Shown one piece after another: positions 26,915 through 39,502 of a DNA stretch of 64,000 nucleotides. The position numbers were made by a program, and so were the translations under genes. The notes under the pieces are model-generated. The model made no database searches. It saw only the letters and a program-made list of their open reading frames with translations, and was not told where the DNA came from. This DNA comes from Daphnia carinata. Taxonomy: Eukaryota > Arthropoda > Branchiopoda > Diplostraca > Daphniidae. The stretch is taken from positions 5,517,679 to 5,581,678 of the forward strand of contig NC_081338.1 in the NCBI RefSeq assembly GCF_022539665.2. The letters are read 5' to 3'. Each line of letters begins with the position of its first letter. The stretch's first letter is position 1.

Positions 26915-29900
26915 CTAATAAGGAATCTGGTTCTGATAATATTGAATCATGTCGTACGTCCTAGTTCGGATGTTGCGGAACGAGGAACGAACAATATTTA
27001 TCATGTGGTTGGCTGCTTCTCGATCGGACGCCATCGGGACGAAACGTGCTTGAAGCAGCTTGATGGTTTGGCCACGGAAACAGGGTAGTCGTGTGTCCAA
27101 CATGAGTGAGACTAGCGATACAATCGCTTCTCGGTAAGGCCGCACGGCCAAATAAGCACGAACACACAATTCCATGAAATAACGAAACGGTGGCGCTTCC
27201 ATCTTGCCACCCATAATCATCACCATTTCCTCAGTTAATTTAATGTCCGGCTCGAATCCTGTATTAATAGAATTGAGTTCAAGTACTTTGTGTATAATTG
27301 GAATAATTACCTAAATTGCCACCAGGGGAGCTTTCAAACATGAAGCCAAAGTCGATGTGAATGATGTGGCCTTCGCCATCGATCATGATGTTGCCATTGT
27401 GTCGATCTTTGATTTGCAAAAGGAAACCGACCAGAGAATAAGCAGCCATTGATTGAATGAAATTCCTCCTTGCCGTTTGAAATTCTTGGCTCATTTCGTC
27501 GCCATATTTGTTGATAAAGTAGTCGTTGAGATTAACATCTGTTTGCCGGCCTAGCTGGTCGCGTGATTTGGCATTGGGAACGCACTCGATCACTCCGCAT
27601 CCAGGCGAAGTGGCCACCACTCGGTAAGGAAAAAGAAACAAATCCAGATCGACTTGCTGGAAAATGTTTTTAAACAGCGAAATAACCTATTTTTAAAGGG
27701 AAATAAATTAACATATAAATTTCCTAAACGTAAAGGCAAATAAATACCTGAAGGGCCAGCATGTCCTGACGGACGTCATCACCTACTTTAAAAATGGCAG
27801 CTTGCCACACCAAATTGCTGTTTTCGGCATTTCCGTTACAAGTTGATGAAGGAACATCGTCGCTTGTTAGTCCGCGGTGTTCGAGTTCCAGCAAACCGCA
27901 TCGCAGCACCCTGAAACGGGCCAAGAACGGGGCTTTGGCCGCACTCTGCATGGGGGTACCGCTATTGTAGTCGATGTCCATCACCAAGGCCTCGGGATTC
28001 GATGGCAGGTAACAGCCCGGTTGGACAGCAATTTTAGATAATTGTTCCAAGCAGGCTTTCTTCCTCTCAGCACCTTTGGGGAATGGCCGAATTTCACCCG
28101 AAACGGCTGTGATTTTACCAAAGAAATCAAATTCGCGTTCGTAGAATTTCTTCGCCGGCCCAGAGAGTGACGTGACGATCGATTCGATGAGACTTTCCAA
28201 AGTGTCGTAGAGATCGTCATCCTTCGTGTGACCCTCTTCGTCTGTGAACTTGTTTGTCTGCATGTTCCAAATGACTTGATGCGCCGCCAGCTGGGATTTC
28301 TGGGCCAGCAACTTGATGAATTCGACTACATAGCCCATGTTGTCATAGCGAACGGCCTGCACTAATTGAGGTACGTAGAAGAGGACGGCGTCGGGCGGAT
28401 AGGAATTGAGACAACGAACAGCTGATGTCACATGAATTAAAAATGATGTTATGTAAAAAAAAAAAAAATGGCTAATTGAAATTACCATATTGAGCTGTGA
28501 TGGGATGAGGGGGATATTGACGTGAAAAGAACGAAAGCGCTTTGATTGGATGGACGCGTGACCAGTAGAGAGCGTGAGTTAGTTCAGGCGATTCGTTGAT
28601 GATGCTGTCCGGCGTAACGAGGTAATCCAGGGCTTCCGGAATGTGAGCCACGCAGCTGGGTGTCAACTGGACAAGTCGCTGGATTTCACGTTCCACTCCG
28701 GGGGCTGCACGAAGTCGTGCGGCCATACGCACGGCCAAAATGGGACTAATGTCCCATGCCAATCGCACATTATCCCGCCAAACTCGTTCAGTGATTTGCT
28801 GGGCCCTCCACGAATTGACGACGTCCTCCCCGGGCAATTGCAATTCCGGCAAGGAGAGCGGATTCAACCAGGTGGAAAAGAATTCCACTTCAGCAGCCAA
28901 TAAGGACAAGATCAAATTGCGTTTCTTGATGTAATCCTTGACAAAGTTATCCGGATTGTTTGTCCGCTTCATGCGATTGACACGTCGGGATAACGAGCTC
29001 ATGGCAGTAGCGTTGTTCAATGGGACCGTATTGGCCCATCCAGCACCGGCCACGCCGCGGGTCAGATCGGTCGAAGACGCACTGGATCGGACATCGTAAT
29101 TATTCCGACTTGAACCGGGTGGCTGTAACGTGCTGCTATTTCCACCTCCTGACGCACTGCCCGCGCGATCACCGGCCAATGATGCCGTCCCAGCTCCACT
29201 GCCCGTCAATTGATAATTGGATGAAAATGTAGAAATGGTGTCATCGGCCTGTTAAAAAAATTAGACAATAAGAAATGAATTGGAATAATTTAAATCAAAT
29301 AGACCTGATCACTTCCAATCAGACTTTGTTTCAAATATTTCTTGTCGGAATGCATCGTGTGCCAAAAGCGGATCATGGACAGCGTGTCTTCTCTCAAATC
29401 GGCCATCCGCTTCTTGTTGGGGCATTGAGGCCGGCAGCAAAAGTAGTCGAGACACGTCTGATAGACTCGTTCGCGCAAAAGGTTCTTGGACAGCGAACGG
29501 GCCAGCATATCTCCTTGCAGCAACGACAGGGCGCATTGGAGTAAACGATAACGTGTTCCAGCGGCGGCCGGATGACGACTCATCCGTGGTTTACGACTGC
29601 CCACGTCAAATGGCAAAGTCACATCAAACATCTGGGCGAACAGCTCGACCTGAATTCGGTTTGAATGCGTTAGATTTTAAAATTTAAAGAGAATTAACAT
29701 TAATCGAACCTGATCCTGACTGCAATGTTTGGCAATTTCAATGCGTTCAATGAGAAATCTAATCCACAAATCATGCGGCTCGACCAGAGGAGGCACCGGG
29801 AGCAATTGGGCACCTTCGTGGACAGCCAGAGGGTTAACGATGGCATCTTCATCTTCGACAGCAAACAATCCCATCCGTTTTTCAAAGGCATATTGCCAAG

Positions 29901-32900
29901 CGGCGGACATCTCTTGCAGGAAGCAAAACTCGAGATCCGGCCGGGCGGAAATAATCCACTGCCAACATTCGACAGCTGCGCTGACGGCCCCGGTGGTAAA
30001 CAGTTCTAAATGAGACCAAGCTATCGAATGGAGTAGAGGCCGGCAGACTCCATCAATCCGGATTAGAAGTGAAGCAATGCACCTGAATAAAATCATAATT
30101 TTAAAAGTGGAAGATGTTTCGATATTTAAATGTGAATACCACAATGCCCGGTAATGGGCCGTTTCGTCTTTTGCGAGACAGGAATGTCGCATGTCTTCCA
30201 TTAGCTGTTTAGATAATTTATCCTCCATTTCTTTAGTCGTTTGTTTGGCACCTGCGTCCGATTCCAGGCAACTAAACATTCCAGCCACCTGGCCCGAGTA
30301 TCGGTTTCGTTTGCCCAGCACGGCGATGAATCGCGGCGAGTCGCATTTGACGCAAGACGGGAGCTTGTCCAGTGTCTGTTTGGCCAATGGAGAACATTGG
30401 CAATTGAGAGAGGCGAACGTGTGCAGCGATTCTGTTATCAACAAAGCCATTCCCGCGTGATGCACTCCCGATGTCGATCCACCTTGACGGTGGGAATATT
30501 CTTGCAGACGGGCACGTGTTGATTCTGGAGCCCATTTGATTGCCTCTGCCAATATTTCGTGACATCGATCAGAAAAATCTTTGACGATGCCTTCGCGTGC
30601 TTCTTGAGTGTCCATCAATACAATGGAATGTGGCGAATTGGGCACAGCCAACCGGCTAGGACCTTGGTGCGGATCCAGATGCAAAGAACCGCTCAGCACT
30701 TCAAGAATGTCCAGCATAGCGAAGAGAACGTGCTGATTCCATAGCAAATGAGGAAAACGATCTACTAATGCCGAAAGGTAACGATCGGCCACTCGGCGTA
30801 TCTGACGCTGGACGTGGTTGAAAAGCACAAGAAGATACTGGGCGTGTCGTTCCAGTTCCGCTTCGCGACGTCCGTCTTTCGGTTTCGATGCCAAAACGTC
30901 GAGGAAAATATGGAAGACTCGGTCGCCAACGCTCAATAAACACTGCCACATGCCCGATTTGTCCTTTTGAATGACGGGGTCGCAGAGATATTCAAAAATG
31001 GCGTCGAAGCTCGTATCAGCTGCGTGTTTCACCTATTATTTAAAAGACTTTTAATTTCGTGATTAAGATCAAACGTGAATAATGAATCCTTACCCGCAGA
31101 GTTTCGAGGCTATAAACGGAGAAGAGATAGCATGACTGGGCAAACGAGAGGTTCTTCACTAATGGAACAACCTCAGGTGGATTGTCCAGCAAATGAAGGA
31201 TTTGATTTTTCAATTCCGTCAGTTCGTTGACGGAGATGCTCTCATTACGCAAGGCTGAAGTGTATTGCAGTTCACGCAATTCCGAGCGTAACGATGTCTG
31301 AGAGACGAGTAATGGGGACTTGACGGCGATTTCCAGAACTCCGCGGTACCACTCATCCGGCCACAATCCCGATTCTTGGAGCGTAAAACCCATAACGACG
31401 CAATAAAGCCAAAAGTCGCGGAAAAGTTTGTGCAGCCGAGGTTTAATTGGGCCAGCACCAGCCATGCTGGGCATCCTCCGGATAACGGCTGCAATAATTG
31501 GTATCAGCACTCCTAAATTTCCAGCACTGCTCGATGCTAAATAAAACTCTTGTTAATTCATTTGACGTTGGAATGAACATAATTAAATTTACCTTTCATG
31601 AGCGAAGCGGATCGTTCGGAAGCTCGTTTCCCTTCTAATCCCAGCTGGACAAAGAGTTCCAGCAGCCTGACTAGCAGTTCGTTAGTTTCATTTTCTCCTT
31701 GGATTCCATTGGCCACATTAGCCAGCGCGTTCAAGACGGCCTGCGATACGTGCCTATATTGATTTTTGGATTTGTCCGTCTCGCCCGTAGTAGAATAAAC
31801 GGTACTGCTGTCTTCGACAGTGATGGATGTAAACATGCGCATGATTTCGTCGCAGATGTGCATCTCGCTCTTGGCAAGCACCATACATCCTAATTGATCG
31901 ACGATGAGGACGTCGAGTGGCGACGGAGGGTGGCAGAAGCGCACCTGGAAAAACTGTAAAATCGATTCGGCCGTACGGGCCGTCTCCTTCAACGTCACGG
32001 CAACGTGACCCAGAGTGATGACGGTATTGTTAGCGATCAGGGCGCTTTCGTTGTCTGAATTCTCTGCCACAAACAGACGATTGGAGACGGTTGCCAAGAA
32101 AGCTTGCACGCAATTCGGATCCACTTGCATGCCGGCCTTCAAGGCCAGGCAGAGGTTGTCGATGCTGGCTTCCCTGAGTCGTTCGAAGGCAGCTCGGGCT
32201 GAAACAGCAAGTGGATCTTCTGGATTTGGGTTTTGCGATTGGTGATGCAGTCGCAGTAAAATGGGAGACGGGCCGACTAGGAAATCACGTAGACAGGCAA
32301 TGACGTTGGACGCCAGGTGAGTGAATTTGACGGCCAATCGACCCAGGGCTTTCAGACACACTAAAAGCAATGGCAAGTGAGCCATGATGAGGTGATTATT
32401 GTCCTTTGAGTGGATCTTTTCTGCCAGTCGATTAAGAACACTCTCGGCCGTCACTTCTTCCATAGCAGCCCAAACGAGTAAATCTACGCACGAGGCGTTG
32501 GCTTGCACTGTCAATCGGTATCTGCAAAAAGCAGAAAGATTGTTTAAAAACACATAATAAATTCAGATTAGGGTAAATTACCTAGTAGCACTCGTAAGGG
32601 TATTGCTGGTGGCTTTGGATTCCATCATTAAATGCTTGTGTTGGTCGAAATGACGACTCTGCAATTCTGTTTGACCCGATGTGAAGAGCGATCGAACTAA
32701 TTCTTGGATATCGGTCATGAAAGTGAGCGGCAGTTGGCCGTGCCCGCTCAATATTTGTTTCAACACTGTCACCAGCACCAAGTTTAGAGTTTCACTGAAG
32801 GATTTGTAAGGATATTTGCAAACAGACTGAGATGAAAACATTTCACTGGCCAGACCATCCAGAAACTTGAGGACTGGTTTCTCCAAAAGACTTAGCTGGG

Positions 32901-33816
32901 CGACTTTTAGAATGGCTTCCAGATGAGAGACGGTGAATTGAATAGATTGACGATTGGTGCTCACTTCAAAACTCGAACCAAAGGCCCGAAAATATGTGGA
33001 AGAATCATCTGCCTCTCTGTTAGTGGCTTTGGAATGGAACGAGTCGATATTGGCAAAAACTGTGGTCGATAACGACTGCGGGATGATGGAGCGAAAATTT
33101 GAAAAGCTGTGATGCTTTGAAGACGACTGTTCTGTTCGCACAAGAACTGGTGGAGTGGGTTTGGCGAATAGCTTCAAGAACAGGGGGTCGTTAGAGAAAC
33201 GGCCCATGGCTCTGGCGTGCCCAAACAGCAAGGGAACAATCCGCTTGCATAGCACAACATTTGCTGGACTTTCCAAGTCTTGTTTCTTACTTAGAATCAA
33301 CTGTGAAATTTCTATCAGGAATGTGACCTGGAAATCCAGAATTTCTTCTCTGGCCTCTTGGTCAAGCACCGCGACATCACAAAGCAGAGTGGTTAGAGAG
33401 AAGGCAAAGCATTCTGTGGTTGGTAGGCACCGATTGCGGAAAAGCAATAGGCTGTCTGTCCATCTAGATAGAGGTAAATTTCTCATCAAATCAAAAAAGT
33501 AGGGCAGGATTTTATTTTTGTGGGGGAATGGACAGTTGGGGAAATTCAGACATGACTCTAGATAGTAAATGCCAAGGGCAATGACTGCTGATTGACCACG
33601 GTGATCCAACTTGAATTCTCCTGTTGCGCCTTTAACAGGGCAAAGGTTGAAGAGATTTGATACCTAAAGTGAAACATGAAAAGATAACATAGAACAAAAC
33701 CGGGTTTTACATTGATATCCATCTCGTACCTTTTCCCATGGCGTATTTTCGATGTGAGCCAGTGAGCGTGCAAGGTGCTGCACAGTTTTGCTGAAGAAAT
33801 CACTCGTTTCAATCAT
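26915..33816 (-). CDS. PI4KA: Phosphatidylinositol 4-kinase type III alpha
   Basis: Makes the plasma-membrane pool of PI4P, in complex with TTC7/EFR3/FAM126-type partners. Eleven exons: 33816-33730, 33663-32582, 32521-31593, 31536-31094, 31032-30140, 30082-29710, 29649-29305, 29248-28486, 28421-27748, 27686-27311, 27258-26915; 6309 nt, 2102 aa, the same length as the human protein. The N-terminal solenoid includes [16 protein letters not shown] and [17 protein letters not shown], then [45 protein letters not shown] and [20 protein letters not shown]. The lipid-kinase unit/PIK region has [20 protein letters not shown]. The kinase domain has [32 protein letters not shown], catalytic DRHNGN (about residue 1957), DFG (about 1974) and the C-terminus [13 protein letters not shown]. 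One 57-bp intron (30083-30139) is in frame and open, so an ORF search reads through it. Confidence 0.97.
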
Positions 33817-34845
33817 TTTCCATAAAAAACAGTTAAAGACGATGATGAGAAAAGTTTCATATCTGTCAAAATACTTATCTGACTTTTGAGGGACTTCACT
33901 CCAAGTCGGGACCAGAGTAAGGTGCGGATGCAAACCGCAGACTGCGGAAAGGCTAAACTGCCGATTTTCAAGTGCAGACGGATTCCTAAAAGTGATCCCA
34001 ATTCACGCGGAAGATGGATAATATGCGGACTGTTTAAGGCTATCCGTTTTATCCCCCCAAAAAAGCGGAATTTTACCAGGCCATCTACCGGTCAGATTTG
34101 TAGCTACTCCTGTAATGACATAATTTACCTAACCATATAAAAATCAAAATCTTCAAAAATGGATAGAATTGAAAACAAAATAGAAGAAGGTTCAATTATA
34201 TTTTAAATGAGCATAATTGTCAGTTTAAAACAAATTTATTTTTTAAACGCGCTAACGCCGGAATGTGCTGGCGCGCCAGTACGATCCAGCGCAATACCGT
34301 GGGAATTTTCCCTCAAAAACCTACAAAATTTAACAGTCGTTGGAATTTTTTTAAAAATCAGAGGATATACTCAAAATTGAATGCTGATTTCGTGAAAATT
34401 GTTCTTTTTTTTCATTAAGTCGACCGTTTTGGAAATACGCGAATATTTGTGCTAGCAGCTAGCGCCGTCACATACTGGCGCGCCACTTTTCACGAATAGT
34501 CGGTGTATAAAAAACGGTTAAATTCGTGAAAAAAAGAACAATTTTCTCGGAATCAGCATTCAATTTCGAGTATATCTTGTGATATTCAACCAAATCCAAT
34601 GAGTGCCAATTTTTGTAGGTTTTGGAGGTAAAATTCCCACGCTCATTGCGCTGGTGCGTGCTGGCGCGCTAGTGCAATTCAGCACTAGCGGCTACTGAGC
34701 CATTCCGCGGCCAAAAGGCCGCAGTTTGACCAGCTAGAGTCCGCGGTCTGCGCCTGCACTTTACTCTCACTCCTAACAAAAAAAAAATGGCGGCGCTTTA
34801 GCTTTCACAGCAGACGAGTGAACATTTATATAAAACCCGGCAAAC
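33817..34845. promoter_or_regulatory. Divergent promoter region of PI4KA (-) and LSM7 (+), invaded by a palindromic repeat
   Basis: 1029 bp between start codons. Next to PI4KA is its 5' UTR/promoter; next to LSM7 is a TATATAAAA stretch at about 34828-34836, just before the ATG. Most of the middle is the imperfect palindrome listed separately. The outer parts (about 33905-33965 and about 34715-34775) also resemble each other in inverted orientation (gtgcggatgcaaaccgcag against the reverse complement of the right side). Confidence 0.6.
34245..34715. repeat. Long imperfect inverted repeat (snap-back, MITE-like) with TGGCGCGCCA core
   Basis: Two arms of roughly 190 bp are inverted copies of each other around a short centre near 34450-34490. 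The left arm includes gtgggaattttccctcaaaa, cctacaaaattt, gatatactcaaaattgaatg and gctgatttcgtgaaaattg. The right arm read on the minus strand gives gtgggaattttacctccaaa, cctacaaaaatt, gatatactcgaaattgaatg and gctgattccgagaaaattg. The centre and both ends carry ctggcgcgcca-type palindromes. A related element is at about 57220-57560, so this is a dispersed family. It encodes no protein; mobilisation by a transposase in trans is inferred only from structure. Confidence 0.85.
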
Positions 34846-35554
34846 ATGGCATCCGTGAGTAGCAAATATGTTTCTAGTTTTCCTTAAAATATTATAATCG
34901 CTTTAAGAGAGCAGCTGTTTTAGTTATAAAAATAGATCTATTAAGTATAAGGAGAATTTTTGAACTTGTTGGCTGTCATTTATCGAACAGTGTTCACAGC
35001 CTATTAGATCTTTATGCTTTTCGTTCCAAGATAATGTTTTTCAATATCTCACAGCATGCTTTGATTTCATTCTTTTTCAGAAGGCAGAAAAATCCACACC
35101 TGCAACTGGTAGCCCAGCTGACCTAAAAGAAAAAAAGAAGGAAAGAATCCTTGATTTGTCTCGTTACATGGACAAGTTGATAAGAGTCAAGTTTACTGGT
35201 AAACCACCAATTGTTGATCAATGTTAATATAAATGTAATTGCAAACCTACATTTTCACCTAATCAGGTGGTAGAGAAGCTGCTGGTATCCTTAAAGGCTA
35301 TGATCCCCTCCTCAACATTGTCTTAGATAACACTGTTGAATACCTTAGAGGTGAGTCCAGATTTCCCGTCACAAAATGCTGCACAGAGGTAACCAATATC
35401 TGGTTCTGTTCTTCAAGATTCTGAGGATTCGTTCAAGTTGTCAGAAGATACAAGGCAATTAGGTTTAGTAGTTTGCCGTGGAACAGCAGTCGTCCTGATA
35501 TGTCCTGCTGACGGTATGGAAGCCATCCCTAATCCGTTCATTCAACCAGAGTAA
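34846..35554 (+). CDS. LSM7: U6 snRNA-associated Sm-like protein LSm7
   Basis: Subunit of the LSm1-7 (mRNA decay) and LSm2-8 (U6 snRNP) rings. Four exons: 34846-34854, 35081-35198, 35267-35350, 35418-35554; 348 nt, 115 aa (human 103). The first coding exon holds only ATG GCA TCC before a GTGAGT donor. Sm1 motif: IRVKFTGGREAAGILKGYDP, then LLNIVLDNTVEYL. Sm2 motif: LGLVVCRGTAVVLICPADG. An AATAAA signal lies at 35609-35614, 55 bp after the stop. Divergent from PI4KA. Confidence 0.96.
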
Positions 35555-35913
35555 TTACAACTACCTGCAACATTTGAACTGAAAATAATTTGTGTTTTCT
35601 GACTTTACAATAAAATTTAAAAAAAGGGCTAGAGGAAATAGTATAATATTATTAATATCCTTCCAAAGGCATAAGTAAAACAGATGGGCGACATAGTACG
35701 ATGCTTATAGTAACTTGCAAAGTAGCGTAATACAACAGGAAATATAGGAATGCGATTAGCAAGGAGCCTACGACAGTCGAATTCAAACAATTATTTATGT
35801 ACTAAATATATGGAAGTTTGGGATAGATCCCGTTTGCGTGTGTGTCATTTTCGGCCATCCAACGAAATGAACAAAGAAAACAATTGAATTAAAAGAAAAA
35901 TAAAATAAATAAT
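35555..35913. other. Convergent 3' flanks of LSM7 (+) and the MTMR10/12-like gene (-)
   Basis: 359 bp holding the LSM7 polyadenylation signal and, presumably, the 3' UTR of the minus-strand gene. No gene seen. Confidence 0.55.
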
Positions 35914-38900
35914 TCAATCTGCGACGAAAGAATCGGAATCAAATTCAGCTTCGACGGCTCGACCACCAGCAGATCGCAAAGCTGAACCCGAAATAACTGG
36001 AGAAGGGACGATTTCCCACTCGCCAAACGACAAAGCTGAATCATTCTGTTGCTGGACAAATGGGTGGAAACTACTCAATGTCACCTGATTTCCAGATTGA
36101 CCTGTCAAAGATAAAAACAAATTAATTAAACAAATGATTCTAATGCAAAAATAATAATTGTTAACCAGGTGATTGGTCGCTCATAGTAACGAAACGTTGA
36201 CTGGGCGACGAAGGCATGTCCGTCTCACCATTATTGCTCATATCCTGCTGCAATTGTGAGTGGTGTAACTTGTCCAGCTGCGATTCCAAGCTAAGGATTT
36301 CATTGACCAAAGCACAATGATGGAAATAGACGGGAGGATGCCCACCACCTCGGACGTCTAGCACAGGAATCCATCGTAAATAGCACTGACTCCATAACCG
36401 GAAATCAACAAAGGAATCAGCCACTGGGAGCATCGAATACACAGGCCAGTCCAGCTCATGGTACGGGATATCAGCTCCACTTGAATCATTTCCCGATACG
36501 AAATCATCCCAATCCTTGCCCAAGTCGAGTTTCAATGGCTTGGTGGTGGGCTGCAGTTTAACGTTATAACTCGGAATCGGATCATAAACTGCTGCTCCGT
36601 ACACTGTCCATCGCTGTTGAGTTTGTGGGTGCTGGCCCAAATCAACAATGCCCCTAGATGCCCGGTAGGTAACGGCTGGTGATTCATGATTGCTGCTGGA
36701 CATGAGTGGCATTTCCATTCCTTCTTCGATGGATGAGATCTGCTGTTGATGCGGTGAAAATGACCGGCCGTGATTGTGAAAAAGGGCTCCACGGATTCTC
36801 TTCCATCTGCTACTCGTTCCTCCACTTCCTCCATCGTTACTGCTGGCTCGACTTAAAGTCCCACCAGCGTTGCCATGTTCCGGTAGGGCTGCAAGTCCAA
36901 AGCGGCTACCCCAACTGCGACCCAACGTGTCCGTCTTCCTGTTTTGTTGTTCCGCCGCCCCGTATTCAGAGGCCCGCAAAGCAGAAAGGCTTCCGGAAAT
37001 GCTATTGCGTCGGGGTCGACTCCCGCCATCATTGAGGGAGGACGAACCGGGAATCCAACATCGTAGAAGTTGATTGTTTTGGTTGTGATAGTTGGCCGGA
37101 GGTATTCCCCTGCGTTGGCGGTAAGCCGCAACGCGACAGGTGATGCTGAAAAGCGGATTCAAAAAGAGGCCGATGTCAACGTCGTGAAACTGCGACGACC
37201 AGTCCCAGACGGAACGAGAAATTAAGACAGCTGGACTTCCTTCCCCATCTTGCGGTTGCGTCATCAAATGTCGGATGCGGTCACTATCGAAGGAGAAGGT
37301 GTCAAACACCGTGTTGTGCAGAGAATCCCATAATGACGTTAAGTAGGTCTCGCTAAATTCAAAGGACATGGGGAACTGATGTTGCATTTGCCAGACGCAA
37401 TCGAGGAAAAGCTGAAACAGCGGAGATTGTTGGTTTTCATATTCGCTTATACGACCGAATCTCTTCGTGAAGGCGTGGCCGAGCGTGATCCACTCTTTTT
37501 GAACGAGGCTCTGGAATCCGTTGATGGTGCGGAAGTGTGGATCCATAATCAACTGGGCCAAGGAGGATATCACAGCACTCAAATCTCTGCTTTCGGATTC
37601 TATATTTTGGTGGGAAATGAATGAATAAAAACGCCATGAAATACTAGAAACATGATATACCTTGTAGGACGACAGAGACTTGATGCTGGCTTATAGCTTC
37701 TACCACTCGATTGGCCATTCGGAGGCAAATCATAACGTGGTGAGGCCACCGTGATCCGTTGAGGAGAGACAGTGACCGGCTGTCTTGCTCCCAAAACTTT
37801 TGAATGTTGTCCAACGGGCAACAGGAGGAATCACGAAGTTTGCACCAACTGGCATGGATTTCAGCTAAAGTCGGCATTGATTTGTCCAATTCCAGGATTA
37901 AAGGCTCCCGTAGATTCGGGTGCGATTTCCTCACGTGTTCAAGCATAATACTCTCCTGTTGCCTGTTTTAAAATGAAAGTTATTTTGCCGTCCCTTTTAA
38001 TTAGGATTTAAAATTGTTACGTGTCGGTGATGAAAGTATGGAGAACGGCCATCCGGACAATGACGCATTTATTAATGTGGCCCCAACACCAAACCGGTGG
38101 CCTGTTGCCCATAAAATGTTTCGATGCTTTCAAAATTTGATTGTCTGAAAGAGATCGTGGCACAACAAATCCTTGGGGCAAGCTGGCACTGAGTTGATAA
38201 TTTTCGTTGGCGCTGCAAACTCGCCATCCTTCGTTGCAATGGCATCTTTCAACTTCACTCTCCCAATCTTGTCTGTTAGTGAAGAACTGCATCTCGTGGA
38301 CAGTTTGAGTAGGGGGTAGCCTGATAATTAAATTCATTACTACCAGAAGGAGCTCACGTGTTACAAACTTGTGATTACGTGCACTCGAAGCTAAAGAGTA
38401 GTTCGATCCTCTTGGGAAAACTGTGATGTAAAATTGCATTGATGACGGTCTTATGAAAACCCACTGGGCAAAATTTGAAACTGTAACTATGTACACTAAA
38501 ATCCTGCAAGGCAAACAGAGTAGAACATTTTTAGCATTATGGTGCAAATGTTTCAAGCAATTTCTCATACTTTACAAACAAGCTGCATCGTCTTCACATT
38601 TGTTATAATGCTTGTTCCAGGCAACAGCTTCTTTCGCCTTTCTCCATTGACCTGGTATATTTGGTCAATGTTGGCAAGGCAAACTTCATTTTGGCTCAAA
38701 AGTTTGTTTCTCTCATCCTATCAACAAGATAATCAGTTAAAATGTGAGGAATAAAATCAACGAGATTTACCTTTGGATTTCCTGCATAATTTGAAGTTGT
38801 TGATACAAAGGCAATTTTGAAGTTTGTGACATACAAGCAACCTGATATGCCGTGCTTCCTGTTACTGACTGAGGCAAATTTTAAGACATTACTGGCATAG

Positions 38901-39502
38901 GCCACCACCACCTCACCTGATTTGTACAAAAAATCAAGTGATAAGAAGATTAGCTCACAGCTTTACCACGAGAGAGCTTTGAATCTTCTATATTCTACAA
39001 GGATGAAAATGATTATCATAGAAATTAGCACAAGGATGGCACCAAATGTATAGCCACACATTCTTATTTTGTCCAAATCTATAATTAACATAGAACACGA
39101 ATGGAAGAAAGCTTCTGCACGCGCACGCGCGCCGGCGCCTAAATTTCGCCTTTGTTTTGATTCATCTTTATGTTGTTTTTGTTTTTTTAAGAACAAAGCG
39201 GTACATTGTTGACGTAAAATTCTTGGCATTATGCCAATCACGAAGAAAATGTATTTCTGTAAATATCTACCTGGCAAAAGACAGGGTTCCAATTTCGGGT
39301 GATCTTCATCATTGTTAATCCACTCATAATCCTGCATAAACAAGTAACATGCATTCAAATTATGATCACCAAGGTCACGTAGTCAAAGGAAAAAGACAGT
39401 TGGGTTGCGGGCGCCTTCTGTCAAGAGGTAAATGTCACTCGAAGTTTGCATTACCTCATTGCGGTGTTCGGTGATATCGACATAGGTTTTGAAGGAACTC
39501 AT
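35914..39502 (-). CDS. Myotubularin-related protein 10/12-like inactive phosphatase
   Basis: Catalytically dead myotubularin of the MTMR10/MTMR12 (3-PAP) subgroup, thought to bind and steer active myotubularins that remove the 3-phosphate of PI3P. Nine exons: 39502-39455, 39331-39271, 38916-38771, 38717-38571, 38503-38379, 38320-38021, 37962-37661, 37599-36166, 36101-35914; 2751 nt, 916 aa. A PH-GRAM region comes first (KLEPCLLPGEVVVAY, CLYVTNFKIAFVST, then KDFSVHSYSFKFCP). The phosphatase-like domain follows: WESEVERCHCNEGWRVCSAN, PVWCWGHINKCVIVRM and SVVLQ-ESESRDLSAVISSL. The P-loop position reads ESESRDL, with no Cys-x5-Arg, which is the hallmark of the inactive subgroup. Then MDPHFRTINGFQSLVQKEW, a family block, and a Ser/Gly-rich insert before SLLAD-like coiled-coil sequence (ALVNEILSLESQLDKL). 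Correct exons 5-6 are in a frame different from the longest local ORF. Confidence 0.92.

Noticed and set aside
30083-30139. PI4KA read as one continuous exon from 29710 to 31032
   Set aside because: The 57 bp have GT...AG ends and AT-rich content, and encode an insert absent from the family; treated as an intron.
36706-37035. Long plus-strand frames opposite the MTMR, PI4KA and FRMD exons
   Set aside because: They are antisense shadows of GC-richer coding exons and have no recognisable domains.
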